Of a stretch of 64,000 bases of DNA, positions 10,788-20,128 are shown piece by piece. Both the position numbers and the translations under genes were made by a program. Every line of letters starts with the position of its first letter. Within the stretch, counting starts at the first letter, position 1. Origin of the DNA: Modicisalibacter sp033446685 (GTDB taxonomy: Bacteria; Pseudomonadota; Gammaproteobacteria; Pseudomonadales; Halomonadaceae). The notes below the pieces were generated by a model. It was not told the origin of the DNA and ran no database searches. It was given only the letters and a program-made list of their open reading frames with translations. The stretch lies in NCBI RefSeq assembly GCF_033446685.1, contig NZ_JAWQLY010000001.1:310001-374000 (forward strand), written 5' to 3'.

Positions 10788-13682
10788 ATGTCTACAGACA
10801 ATCGCCGCCTGGCCGAACTGGTCAGTCATGATGCCTTCGTTCAACGTCATAACGGCCCCGATGCCGACGATACGCAAGCCATGCTCGCGGCACTCGATGT
10901 CGCCGACATGGCCACGCTGATCGACAAGACCATTCCCGCGGGCATTCGGCTCGGTCGTGAGCTCGACCTCGAAGCGCCCCGCGGCGAGGCGGAAGCGCTC
11001 GATTATCTGAAGCGCCTGGCCCGTCAGAACAAGGTCTTCAAGACCTACATCGGCCAGGGCTACTACAACACCCACACTCCGGCGGTGATCGTGCGCAACG
11101 TGCTCGAGAACCCGGGCTGGTATACCGCCTATACGCCCTATCAGCCGGAGATCGCCCAGGGGCGTCTGGAGGGGCTGCTCAATTTCCAGCAGATGGTCAT
11201 GGATCTCACCGGCATGGACCTGGCCAACGCTTCGCTGCTCGACGAGGCCACCGCCGCCGCCGAAGCCATGGCGCTGTGCCGGCGGGCCAACAGGAAGGTC
11301 AAGAGCGAACGCTTCTTCGTCGCCGACGACGTCTTCCCGCAGACGCTCGACGTGCTGCGCACCCGGGCCGCGTATCTGGGCATCGAACTCGTCGTCGATC
11401 GCGCCGATGCCATCGCCGAGCATGAGGTCTTCGGCGCGCTGTTCCAGTATCCCGGCGACGGCGGCCACGTGCACGACCTGGCGACGCTGATCGGCGCCGC
11501 CAAGGGCAACCAGGCGATGGCCTGCGTGGCCGCCGACCTGATGAGCCTGGCGCTGCTCAAGGAACCCGGCGCGCTGGGCGCCGACATCGTCCTCGGCAAC
11601 TCGCAGCGCTTCGGCGTGCCGATGGGATTCGGCGGCCCGCATGCGGCCTTCTTCGCCACTACCGACAAGCACAAGCGCTCGATCCCGGGACGCATCATCG
11701 GCGTGTCCAAGGACAGCCGCGGCAACACCGCCCTGCGCATGGCCATGCAGACCCGCGAGCAGCATATCCGCCGCGAGAAGGCGACCTCCAACATCTGCAC
11801 CGCCCAGGCCCTGCTGGCCAACATCGCCGGCTTCTACGCCGTCTACCATGGCGCCGAGGGGCTGCGCACCATCGCTACGCGCATCCATCGGTTGACCAGC
11901 ATTCTCGCCGAGGGGCTGCAGCGCAAGGGCGTGAGCCTCGAGCACGACAGTTGGTTCGACACGCTGACGCTGACCGGCGTCGACGTCGGCAAGATCCATG
12001 GTCGCGCCCTGACCCACGAGATCAACCTGCGCCTGCACGATGACGGCCGGGTCGGCGTCAGTCTCGACGAGACCACCACGCCGGCCGATGTCGCGGTGCT
12101 GTTCGACGTGCTGCTCGGCGAAGAGCATGAACTCTCGATCAGCGCCCTCGACGAGGCGCTCGTCGCCGACGGTCGCGATGGCATTCCGGCGGGCTACCAT
12201 CGTGAGAGCGCCTACCTGACGCACCCCAATTTCACTCGATACCGCAGCGAGACCGAGATGCTGCGCTATCTCAAGCGGCTCGAGAATCACGACCTGTCGC
12301 TGACCCACGCGATGATTCCACTGGGCTCGTGCACCATGAAACTCAACGCCACCAGCGAGATGATCCCGATCACCTGGCCGGAATTCGCCCAGATCCATCC
12401 CTTCGCGCCCAATGACCAGACGGTCGGCTACAAGCAGATGATCGATGAACTGGCGGCGTTTCTGGTCGAGGTCACCGGTTACGATCATATCTCCATGCAG
12501 CCCAACTCCGGCGCCCAGGGCGAATACGCAGGGCTGGTGGCGATCCGCCGCTATCAGGCCGACATTGGCGAGGGCCATCGCGACATCTGCCTGATTCCCA
12601 GCTCGGCGCACGGCACCAACCCCGCTTCGGCCGCCATGGCGCAGATGCAGGTGGTGGTGGTCGAGTGCGACGACAGCGGCAACATCGACATTGCCGATCT
12701 GCGCGCCAAGGCCGAGCAGCACAGCGACAAGCTCTCGGCGATCATGATCACCTACCCGTCCACCCACGGTGTGTTCGAGGAAACCGTGCGCGAGGTGTGT
12801 CAGATCGTTCACGCGCATGGCGGCCAGGTCTATATCGATGGCGCCAACATGAACGCCCAGGTGGGGCTCTGCCGCCCCGGCGATTTCGGCGGCGACGTTT
12901 CCCATCTCAATCTGCACAAGACCTTCTGCATCCCTCACGGCGGCGGCGGCCCGGGCATGGGTCCGATCGGCGTCAAGGCGCATCTTGCGCCGTTCGTATC
13001 CAACCATGTGGTCACGCCGATCTCCGGGGTGCGCAAGGAGTGCGGCGCGGTCTCGGCGGCGGCCTACGGCAGCGCCTCGATCCTGCCGATCTCGTGGGCC
13101 TACATCAAGATGATGGGCGCTCGCGGGCTGCGCGAGGCGACCGAGCTGGCGATCCTCAACGCCAACTACATCGCCCACCGCCTGGCCGATCATTATCCGG
13201 TACTCTATCGCGGCGCCAACGGCATGGTGGCCCACGAGTGCATCATCGATACCCGCCCGCTCAAGGCGAGTTCGGGGATCAGCGAGGAAGACATCGCCAA
13301 GCGCCTGATGGATTACGGCTTCCATGCCCCGACCATGTCGTTCCCGGTGCCCGGCACGCTGATGATCGAGCCCACCGAGTCGGAGTCGCGCTACGAAATC
13401 GAACGCTTCTGCGAGGCGATGATCGCGATTCGCGAGGAGATCAGGCGGGTGGAAGATGGCGAGTGGAGTCTCGATGACAACCCGCTGGCCAATGCTCCGC
13501 ACACCATGGCCGACCTGCGCGACGCCGAGTGGCCGCATGCCTATTCGCGGGAGCTGGCGGCATTTCCGTCGGAAGCCACCAAGACCGGCAAGGTATGGCC
13601 GGCGGTCAATCGCGTCGACAACGTGTTCGGCGATCGCAACCTGATCTGTTCGTGCCCGAGCATCGACGAATACCGCGACTGA
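10788..13682 (+). CDS. gcvP: glycine dehydrogenase (decarboxylating), P protein
   Basis: PLP-dependent P protein of 964 aa, the single-chain (homodimeric) form. It decarboxylates glycine and loads the aminomethyl group onto GcvH. The N-terminal half carries the degenerate fold-type I domain. The C-terminal half has the PLP lysine in LNLHKTFCIPHGGGGPG (about K711). Length and both halves match gammaproteobacterial GcvP. A strong terminator hairpin begins 18 nt after the stop, ending the gcvHP unit. Confidence 0.96.
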   Translation: MSTDNRRLAELVSHDAFVQRHNGPDADDTQAMLAALDVADMATLIDKTIPAGIRLGRELDLEAPRGEAEALDYLKRLARQNKVFKTYIGQGYYNTHTPAVIVRNVLENPGWYTAYTPYQPEIAQGRLEGLLNFQQMVMDLTGMDLANASLLDEATAAAEAMALCRRANRKVKSERFFVADDVFPQTLDVLRTRAAYLGIELVVDRADAIAEHEVFGALFQYPGDGGHVHDLATLIGAAKGNQAMACVAADLMSLALLKEPGALGADIVLGNSQRFGVPMGFGGPHAAFFATTDKHKRSIPGRIIGVSKDSRGNTALRMAMQTREQHIRREKATSNICTAQALLANIAGFYAVYHGAEGLRTIATRIHRLTSILAEGLQRKGVSLEHDSWFDTLTLTGVDVGKIHGRALTHEINLRLHDDGRVGVSLDETTTPADVAVLFDVLLGEEHELSISALDEALVADGRDGIPAGYHRESAYLTHPNFTRYRSETEMLRYLKRLENHDLSLTHAMIPLGSCTMKLNATSEMIPITWPEFAQIHPFAPNDQTVGYKQMIDELAAFLVEVTGYDHISMQPNSGAQGEYAGLVAIRRYQADIGEGHRDICLIPSSAHGTNPASAAMAQMQVVVVECDDSGNIDIADLRAKAEQHSDKLSAIMITYPSTHGVFEETVREVCQIVHAHGGQVYIDGANMNAQVGLCRPGDFGGDVSHLNLHKTFCIPHGGGGPGMGPIGVKAHLAPFVSNHVVTPISGVRKECGAVSAAAYGSASILPISWAYIKMMGARGLREATELAILNANYIAHRLADHYPVLYRGANGMVAHECIIDTRPLKASSGISEEDIAKRLMDYGFHAPTMSFPVPGTLMIEPTESESRYEIERFCEAMIAIREEIRRVEDGEWSLDDNPLANAPHTMADLRDAEWPHAYSRELAAFPSEATKTGKVWPAVNRVDNVFGDRNLICSCPSIDEYRD

Positions 13683-13699
13683 CGCCACCCGCCGCAATG

Positions 13700-13727
13700 A
13701 AAAAGCCCCGCGATCGCGGGGCTTTTT
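13700..13727. terminator. bidirectional intrinsic terminator after gcvP
   Basis: A perfect hairpin with arms AAAAAGCCCCGCGA and TCGCGGGGCTTTTT gives T-runs on both strands. It can therefore serve gcvHP from the left and the LysR gene from the right. Confidence 0.92.
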
Positions 13728-13762
13728 CATATCCGTCTTTGTCTTGAGAGCGCGCGGATAGC

Positions 13763-14680
13763 TCAGATATCGAATCCGGGCTCCTCCACCAGGCCGTACA
13801 GGGTACTGCGCCGCTCCTCGCGGAAATCGTCGAGCAATTGCACGTAACGCTTGGGCGTTTCGGTGCCCGCCTGGGTGACGATGTACAGCGTCTCGTAGAT
13901 CTGGTGCGGTAGCGTCATCGCCTTGACCTGCCGCTGCCAGGGCGAGGTCTCAAGCACCGGCCGCGAGACCACCGTGAAACCCAGCCCTCGCGCGACGGCG
14001 TCGAGCACCATGGCGACCTCGTTGGTGTGCCCCTGGCGCGGAAAATGACTCATCGAGCGAAACTCGCCGGCGAAATTGGCGCGCAGCAATTGCCCCGCGT
14101 AATTGATGCCATCCGAGTAATTCATGAAGCCCAGCGCCATCAGCTCCTGCAGCGAGGTGCCGGTAAAATCGGCCGGCACGACCAGGCACAACGGCTCCTG
14201 GTGCCAGGGCTCGAACTCCAGATCCGGGTGCTTGAACACCTCGGTCACGATACCCAGATCGTAGCGGCCGGCCACCACGTCCTGCACGATCTCGTCGTTG
14301 AAGGCGAAACTGTAGCTGACGGTGAGCCCGGGGTGCATCTGCTGATAGCCGAGTATGAACGGATAGAACAGCAACCCCACGCTGCCCGGCGAGGCGACGC
14401 GACAGTCGCCCGAATCCAGCGATTCGTTGTCCAGCGAGTGACGAAAATGTTCGTGCTCGGCGAACAGCCGCACCGAATAATCGTAGGCGCGCCGGCCGGC
14501 CTCGGTGAGCGTAAAGCGGCGTCCATAGCGATTGATCAGCGACTTGTCGAGGTAGTTTTCCAACTTGCGAATGTGCTGACTGACCCCGGGCTGGGTCATC
14601 TCGAGTCGCCGTGCCGTATGCGTGAAGCTGCCGGTCTCGACCAAGGTTATGAACGTACGGAAATACTGGGCATTGAACAT
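13763..14680 (-). CDS. LysR-family transcriptional regulator
   Basis: LysR-type regulator (305 aa from the chosen start; 315 aa if the upstream ATG at 14710 is used). The N-terminal winged helix-turn-helix covers about residues 5-65 and includes FTHTARRLEMTQPGVSQHIRKLE. The rest is a periplasmic-binding-protein-like effector domain. MFNAQYFRTF is the usual opening of this family, so 14680 is preferred. It faces ppnN divergently, but I cannot say what it controls or senses. Confidence 0.85.
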   Translation of the reverse strand: MFNAQYFRTFITLVETGSFTHTARRLEMTQPGVSQHIRKLENYLDKSLINRYGRRFTLTEAGRRAYDYSVRLFAEHEHFRHSLDNESLDSGDCRVASPGSVGLLFYPFILGYQQMHPGLTVSYSFAFNDEIVQDVVAGRYDLGIVTEVFKHPDLEFEPWHQEPLCLVVPADFTGTSLQELMALGFMNYSDGINYAGQLLRANFAGEFRSMSHFPRQGHTNEVAMVLDAVARGLGFTVVSRPVLETSPWQRQVKAMTLPHQIYETLYIVTQAGTETPKRYVQLLDDFREERRSTLYGLVEEPGFDI

Positions 14681-15046
14681 GGAACAGGCGACCACTCGCT
14701 GGAATTTCATTGACCACAGCGCGCCAGGCAGCGGCTCGACACGGGCGCAACCCGGGCCTCGTTGCCGTCAGATGACATGCCGGCCGATATCTTAGCAAAG
14801 ATGGCTCCGCGGCGCAGCGCTGCGGTCGGGATGCCGGCGTGTTAGCATCGTTCGACAGGTACTACGCTCAGGGAAAATCCGTTACCACGACCGGCCCATT
14901 TCTTTGCGCATGCACCGAGATGCTTGAATCCGTGCGGTCGTCGATGGAGCGGGACGCCGCTGACCGCGCCCGTATGAACTTTTATTCATGGAACGACGCC
15001 CGTACGCGTCGCACCACCTGATTGCAGGCATGACAAGGAACCGCTA
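14681..15046. other. 366-bp divergent intergenic region (LysR regulator / ppnN)
   Basis: It presumably holds promoters for both genes. I see no conserved operator. An open frame of 60 codons at 14839-15021 has no ribosome site or recognisable protein character and is not called. AAGGA precedes the ppnN start. Confidence 0.5.
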
Positions 15047-16411
15047 ATGCCGGAAACGATTTCGACCACGATCTCCCCGGAAGGCAGCCTCGAGGTGCTG
15101 TCTCAGCAGGAGGTCAACCGCCTGCGCGACACCTCGGCCAACGGCCTTCACGACCTGTTACGCCGCTGCGCCCTGGCGGTACTCAACTGTGGCTCGCCGA
15201 CCGACGACGGGCTGGCGGTGATGGAGGCCTATCGCGATTTCGATATCGAGGTCCTGCAGCAGGATCGCGGCATTCGCCTCAAGCTGACCAACGCCCCCGC
15301 CGACGCCTTCGTCGACGGCCGCATGATCCGCGGCATCCGCGAGCACCTGTCGGCGATCCTGCGCGACATCGTCTACGTCTTCAACGAGATCCAGCAGCAC
15401 TCGCGCTTCGACTTGACGACCAGCGAAGGCACCACCAACGCGGTCTTTCACATCCTGCGCAACGCCGGCACGCTCAAGTCGTCCCGCGAGCCCAGCCTGG
15501 TGGTGTGCTGGGGCGGACACTCGATCTCCCGCGAGGAATACGACTATACCAAGGACGTCGGCTATCACCTGGGGCTGCGTGATCTGGACATCTGCACCGG
15601 CTGCGGTCCCGGCGCCATGAAGGGCCCGATGAAGGGCGCCAACGTCGCGCATGCCAAGCAGCGCCGCAAGCACGGTCGCTACCTGGGCATCTCCGAGCCG
15701 GGGATCATCGCCGCCGAGTCGCCCAACCCGATCGTCAACGAACTGGTGGTCATGCCCGACATCGAGAAGCGCCTCGAGGCATTCGTGCGCGTCGGCCACG
15801 GCATCATCATCTTTCCCGGCGGCGTGGGCACCGCCGAAGAAGCGCTCTACCTGCTGGGCATCCTGTTGCACCCGGAGAACGCCGACACGCCGTTCCCGGT
15901 CATTTTCAGTGGCCCCCCGAGCGCCGCCGACTACTTCAAGCGCATCGATGAATTCCTGCGCTATACGCTGGGTGAAGCGGTCTGCCAGCACTATCGCATC
16001 ATCATCGACGATCCCGTGCAGGTGGCTCGCGCCATGCGCGAGGGTATCGACGAAGTCACCGAATTCCGTCGTGCGCACAACGACGCCTTCTACTACAACT
16101 GGCGTCTCAACGTGCAACCCGGCTTCCAGCAGCCCTTCGAGCCCACCCATGAGGCCATGGCCGCCCTGCAGCTTCACCACGACCAGCCGATCCATGAGCT
16201 CGCCGCCAACCTGCGCCGGGCGTTCTCGGGCATCGTCGCCGGCAACGTCAAGGAACCCGGCATTCGCGCCATCGAGGCGCACGGCCCTTTCCGCCTGCAC
16301 GCCGAGGCCGAACTGATGGCGCGGCTGGATGCCTTGCTCAACTCATTCGTCGCCCAGGGACGCATGAAATTGCCCGGCAGCCACTACGTCCCCTGCTACA
16401 CGCTGGGCTAA
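15047..16411 (+). CDS. ppnN: pyrimidine/purine nucleotide 5'-monophosphate nucleosidase (YgdH/PpnN)
   Basis: Cytoplasmic LOG-family nucleosidase that hydrolyses nucleoside 5'-monophosphates to base and ribose 5-phosphate. In E. coli the orthologue is activated by (p)ppGpp. Its 454 aa equal the E. coli length. The lysine-decarboxylase-like core has the nucleotide motif PGGVGTAEE (from residue 257) and the upstream GPGAMKGPMKGA segment. PpnN-type N- and C-terminal extensions are present, unlike short LOG proteins. A clear terminator follows. Confidence 0.93.
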   Translation: MPETISTTISPEGSLEVLSQQEVNRLRDTSANGLHDLLRRCALAVLNCGSPTDDGLAVMEAYRDFDIEVLQQDRGIRLKLTNAPADAFVDGRMIRGIREHLSAILRDIVYVFNEIQQHSRFDLTTSEGTTNAVFHILRNAGTLKSSREPSLVVCWGGHSISREEYDYTKDVGYHLGLRDLDICTGCGPGAMKGPMKGANVAHAKQRRKHGRYLGISEPGIIAAESPNPIVNELVVMPDIEKRLEAFVRVGHGIIIFPGGVGTAEEALYLLGILLHPENADTPFPVIFSGPPSAADYFKRIDEFLRYTLGEAVCQHYRIIIDDPVQVARAMREGIDEVTEFRRAHNDAFYYNWRLNVQPGFQQPFEPTHEAMAALQLHHDQPIHELAANLRRAFSGIVAGNVKEPGIRAIEAHGPFRLHAEAELMARLDALLNSFVAQGRMKLPGSHYVPCYTLG

Positions 16412-16469
16412 GCGCGGCGAAGTGGCCGCCCTCTCGGCGCCTCGTCGCGAACCAATGCTGGTCAACATG

Positions 16470-16500
16470 AAAAGCCCCGGCCAACTCGGCCGGGGCTTTT
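16470..16500. terminator. intrinsic terminator after ppnN
   Basis: Thirteen-base arms AAAAGCCCCGGCC and GGCCGGGGCTTTT around a five-base loop form a strong hairpin. T-runs on both strands let it also serve the leftward membrane-protein gene. Confidence 0.93.
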
Positions 16501-16538
16501 CATGAGTGCTTTAGATGGGTAGCGCATCAAGCGGGTCG

Positions 16539-16919
16539 TCAGGCGCGCTTGCGGCGCCACCCCGACGCCAAGGCATGGATCAACAGCCCCAGCGCAGTGC
16601 CGTGCGAGAGTACGGCCAGGCCGTCGATATTGACCATGCCGTCCCGAATGCCCTGCCACACGGCGATCACGAGCAGGCTAGATGCCATGGCCGCTATCAT
16701 GCGCCCCATCAGCGCGGGGAAGCGCTGCCGCGCGCCTTCGTCGAGCAATCGCCAGGAGGCCACGGCGACGGCCGACACCACGACGGCGGCGATGCACAGC
16801 AGGATCATACGATCCTGCGCTACTCCATTGGCGACATAGCGCAGCAAGGTCGCCACCATGGCGATCAGAATGCCGCAGAGGATGCTGACCCGTTCGGCGG
16901 TCATGACGCGAGTCGTCAT
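16539..16919 (-). CDS. small membrane protein of unknown function
   Basis: 126 aa with about three to four hydrophobic helices and a basic C-terminal tail ending GWRRKRA. No family recognised. The ATG at 16919 is chosen because hydrophobic sequence starts soon after it; the frame remains open upstream but that part overlaps the flavodoxin gene. It lies 16 nt downstream of the flavodoxin gene on the same strand and may be co-transcribed with it. Hydropathy is the main support. Confidence 0.6.
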   Translation of the reverse strand: MTTRVMTAERVSILCGILIAMVATLLRYVANGVAQDRMILLCIAAVVVSAVAVASWRLLDEGARQRFPALMGRMIAAMASSLLVIAVWQGIRDGMVNIDGLAVLSHGTALGLLIHALASGWRRKRA

Positions 16920-16935
16920 TGCTTGAACCTCGTCG

Positions 16936-17400
16936 TCATTCGGCACGCAGCCCGTTTTCGTCGATCCACGCCTCGGCCCAGGGCACGGCGGCATCGTCGG
17001 CCATGAAGGTTTCCATGGCGTCGACCTCGAGGCGTTCGCCGACGCGCTGAGCGCCGTGGTCCTCGAGCAACGCATCGAGACTGCGCCCGCCGCCACAGAA
17101 GGTGTCGCCGTAGGAGCTGTCGCCCAGCGCGATCAGCCCGTAGCGCAGCTCGACGAGCGCGGGGTGCTGCTCGTTTATCGAGCGGGCAAACGGCGTGATG
17201 CCGCCGGGATAGTCGCCGCTGCCGGTCGTCGAGACGCAGAACAACGTCAGATCGGCGGCTTCATCGGTAATGTCGGCTAGGGTCGGCTGTTCGAGGATCG
17301 ATACTTCATAGCCGGCCTGCTCGAAGAGCGGTTTGACCTGTTCGGCGACATCCAGGGCACCGCCGTAGACGGTGCCGACAATGATCTTGAGCGTTGGCAT
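16936..17400 (-). CDS. flavodoxin (MioC-like short-chain flavodoxin domain protein)
   Basis: Cytoplasmic FMN-binding electron carrier of 154 aa. The FMN-phosphate segment IIVGTVYGGALDVAE lies at residues 5-19. The isoalloxazine-contacting loops VSTTGSGDYPG and ALGDSSYGDTFCGGG follow, as in MioC and the flavodoxin domains of sulfite reductase. No reductase partner is encoded next to it, so its donor and acceptor are unknown. Confidence 0.87.
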   Translation of the reverse strand: MPTLKIIVGTVYGGALDVAEQVKPLFEQAGYEVSILEQPTLADITDEAADLTLFCVSTTGSGDYPGGITPFARSINEQHPALVELRYGLIALGDSSYGDTFCGGGRSLDALLEDHGAQRVGERLEVDAMETFMADDAAVPWAEAWIDENGLRAE

Positions 17401-17484
17401 GGGCAGGACTTACTTGGAAAATTTGCCCGGATATTAGCACGTAAGCGCCGCTCACGCAGGCTCTCCGCCGGACTCCTCCACCGT

Positions 17485-19398
17485 TTAGTCGGCCTGCTGC
17501 GCGCGATGCGCCGTGCCCACCTCGCCCGCCACCATCGCCTCGTGAACATCCTGCAGACTGGCAGGATCATCGATGGTCGAAGGAACGCCGTAGGACTCGC
17601 CATCGGCGATGTTGCGCAGCAGCTTGCGCAGAATCTTGCCGGAGCGGGTCTTGGGCAGCCGCGAAACCACCAGCGCCTGGCGCAGGCTGGCAATCGCGCC
17701 GATCCGCTCGCGCACCAGGGCGACCAATTCACGCTCGAGGGTGGCGGCATCGCCATCGAAGCCATCCTTGGGAATCACCAGGGCGATCGGCACCTGGCCT
17801 TTCAGCTCGTCCTGAATGCCGATGACCGCACACTCGGCCACCGCGGCATGCGAGCCCACGACTTCTTCCATCTCGCCGGTGGACAGGCGGTGCCCGGCGA
17901 CATTGATGACGTCATCGCTGCGTCCCATGATGAACAGATAGCCGTCCTCGTCGAAGTAGCCACCGTCGCCGCTCAGGTAATAACCCGGAAAAGCCGCCAT
18001 GTAGGCGCGGTGAAAGCGCTGCGGATCACGCCATATCCCCGCCAGGCAACCCGGTGGCATCGGCTCATGGATCGCCACGCTACCCTGCTCCCCGATGCCG
18101 GCCGGTTCGCCCTGCGCATTCAACACGGCCACGTCGAACCCGGGAACCGGCAGCGTCGCCGAGCCGGCCTTGGTCGGCATCGGCTCCAGTCCCTGAAGGT
18201 TGGCAACGATCGGCCAGCCGGTCTCGGTCTGCCACCAGTGATCGATGACCGGCACGGACAACAGTCCCGCGAGCCAATGAAAGGTCGGCGGATCGAGCCG
18301 CTCGCCGGCAAGGAACAGCGTCCTCAGGCAAGAAATGTCATGCCCTTCGAGCCGCCGGCCATCCGGGTCCTCCTTCTTGATGGCGCGAAATGCGGTCGGC
18401 GCGGTAAAGAAGGCCCGCACCCGGTACTCCTCGATCAGGCGCCAGAAAGCCCCCGCATCGGGGGTCCGCACCGGCTTGCCCTCGTAGACCAGCGTGGTGC
18501 AGCCGTAGATCAACGGGGCATAGACGATGTACGAGTGGCCGACTACCCAGCCGACGTCCGAAGCCGAGAAGAACACCTCGCCGGGCGCCATGCCATAGAC
18601 GCGCTCCATCGAGTAATGCAGCGCCACCGCATGCCCGCCGTTGTCGCGTACCACGCCCTTGGGCTTGCCGGTGGTCCCCGAGGTGTACAGGATATATAGC
18701 GGATCGCAGGCGTTCACGGCGACGCAGTCGGCCGGCGAAGCATTCGCTACCAACGCCTGCCAGTCGCGATCGATGTCGTTCAGCTCGGCGCGCAACGAAT
18801 CGCGCTGCAGGATCACGCAAGCCTCGGGGCGATGGCGGCTTCGCGCCAGTGCCTCGTCGACGATCGGCTTGTAGGCGATGACCCGGTCCACCTCGACGCC
18901 GCAGGAAGCGGCGATGACCACCCGCGGCTCGGCGTCCTCGATGCGCACGGCGAGTTCGTGCGCCGCGAAGCCTCCGAACACCACCGAATGCACGGCCCCC
19001 AGCCGGGCACAGGCGTACATGGCGATCAGCGCCTCGGGGACCATCGGCATGTAGATCACTACCCGGTCGCCCTTGCTCACGCCCAGCGAGGCCAGCGCAC
19101 CGGCGAACCGCGCTACTTCGTCGCGTAACTGCCGGTAGCTCAGTGTGCGCTTGCCCCCGGTCACCGGCGAGTCCCAGTGCAGGGCGGGCTGATCGCCGCG
19201 CCCTTCGGCGACGTGGTGGTCCAGCGCCACATAGCAGGTATTCATTTCGCCGTCGCCGTACCAGCGCGCATGCCCCTGGGCGTCATGGCTGAGAACTTCG
19301 CGAGGCTGACGAAACCAGGGAACACGCTGCGCCTGCTCGGCCCAGAACGCCTCGGGCTGCTCGATCGATCGCTGATATTCGGTCTGGTATGCGCTCAT
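17485..19398 (-). CDS. prpE: propionyl-CoA synthetase (PrpE/ACSS3-like)
   Basis: AMP-forming acyl-CoA synthetase of 637 aa that activates propionate (and other short acids) with ATP and CoA. The P-loop is YILYTSGTTGKPKG, and the catalytic lysine lies in TRSGKILRKLLR near the C-terminus. Length and the segments DVGWVVGHSYIVY and DHWWQTETGWP match PrpE more closely than Acs. No methylcitrate-cycle genes are adjacent, so it is a stand-alone copy. It could act on acetate as well. Confidence 0.85.
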   Translation of the reverse strand: MSAYQTEYQRSIEQPEAFWAEQAQRVPWFRQPREVLSHDAQGHARWYGDGEMNTCYVALDHHVAEGRGDQPALHWDSPVTGGKRTLSYRQLRDEVARFAGALASLGVSKGDRVVIYMPMVPEALIAMYACARLGAVHSVVFGGFAAHELAVRIEDAEPRVVIAASCGVEVDRVIAYKPIVDEALARSRHRPEACVILQRDSLRAELNDIDRDWQALVANASPADCVAVNACDPLYILYTSGTTGKPKGVVRDNGGHAVALHYSMERVYGMAPGEVFFSASDVGWVVGHSYIVYAPLIYGCTTLVYEGKPVRTPDAGAFWRLIEEYRVRAFFTAPTAFRAIKKEDPDGRRLEGHDISCLRTLFLAGERLDPPTFHWLAGLLSVPVIDHWWQTETGWPIVANLQGLEPMPTKAGSATLPVPGFDVAVLNAQGEPAGIGEQGSVAIHEPMPPGCLAGIWRDPQRFHRAYMAAFPGYYLSGDGGYFDEDGYLFIMGRSDDVINVAGHRLSTGEMEEVVGSHAAVAECAVIGIQDELKGQVPIALVIPKDGFDGDAATLERELVALVRERIGAIASLRQALVVSRLPKTRSGKILRKLLRNIADGESYGVPSTIDDPASLQDVHEAMVAGEVGTAHRAQQAD

Positions 19399-19808
19399 GA
19401 AATGCCTGCCATTTAAGGATGATCGACGGCTTCATCGGCCGCTCCGGCTCGCGATGAATTGTTGACACAACTCTAGAGCATATAAGCGGGTTTTCCCGTC
19501 ATACCATCGGCTAGTCGGCTGGAAAGAGCGCGCCGCTGATCGTCCCTGGAGTCAGCCACACGGGGTTTGTCGACAATCAGTGCGTTGAGCGACACCGTCC
19601 AGCGCCCGTGACGCTGAATTAGCGTTAGTCGCCCGATCTACGTGAATTTGCGCGGTTGTTGAAGTTTCACTAAATCAGTAAGAGAGGCAGACTTGTTGCG
19701 TTACCTCTCACGTCACCCGCGGCGGTTCCGAAAGCCTGCGATGCACGCATCCATCGGCGGCGGGGAAATGGACACGGCGCCAGAAACGCCGGCCACAGGA
19801 GACGAAAC
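19399..19808. other. 410-bp divergent intergenic region (prpE / arsR-family gene)
   Basis: No gene is supported here. TTGACA at 19462 and TATAAG at 19481 look like promoter hexamers but are only 13 bp apart, too short for a standard sigma-70 promoter. I saw no clear ArsR-type operator, although a short palindrome could have been missed. Confidence 0.45.
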
Positions 19809-20126
19809 ATGAGTAGCCGCCCGCTCGCTGCACGACTGCTGAACGACCCCAACGATGCCATCCATTCATCGACCAACCTGCTCAAGGCGGTCGCCAACGA
19901 AAACCGCCTGCGCATCCTGTGCCTGCTCGACAACGACGAACTCTCGGTATCCGAGCTCAATGCCCGGCTGTCGCTGAGCCAATCGGCACTGTCCCAGCAC
20001 CTGGCCATACTGCGCCGGGTGGGGCTGGTCAACACACGGCGTGCCTCGCAGACCATCTACTATTCGCTACAGGGCAACGAAGCCGAAAGGCTGATCGACA
20101 CCCTGGCCGCGCTGTATCTGGATTAG
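19809..20126 (+). CDS. ArsR/SmtB-family transcriptional regulator
   Basis: Dimeric winged-helix repressor of 105 aa. The recognition helix is LSLSQSALSQHLAILRRVGLV. The metal-site ELCVC motif of ArsR is absent (it reads ELSVSEL), and C38 is the only cysteine, at the position of the first reactive cysteine of BigR/SqrR-like sulfur sensors. The second cysteine of those sensors is missing. The signal is therefore unknown. It is convergent with sohB, and its target is not evident from neighbours. Confidence 0.83.
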   Translation: MSSRPLAARLLNDPNDAIHSSTNLLKAVANENRLRILCLLDNDELSVSELNARLSLSQSALSQHLAILRRVGLVNTRRASQTIYYSLQGNEAERLIDTLAALYLD

Positions 20127-20128
20127 CC

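Noticed and set aside
10776..13730. Long open frame antisense to gcvP
   Set aside because: Same explanation: a codon-bias shadow of a certain gene.
14839..15021. 60-codon frame upstream of ppnN
   Set aside because: No ribosome site, no protein-like composition, and it lies in a promoter region.
19462..19486. TTGACA and TATAAG as a sigma-70 promoter
   Set aside because: The spacer is only 13 bp.
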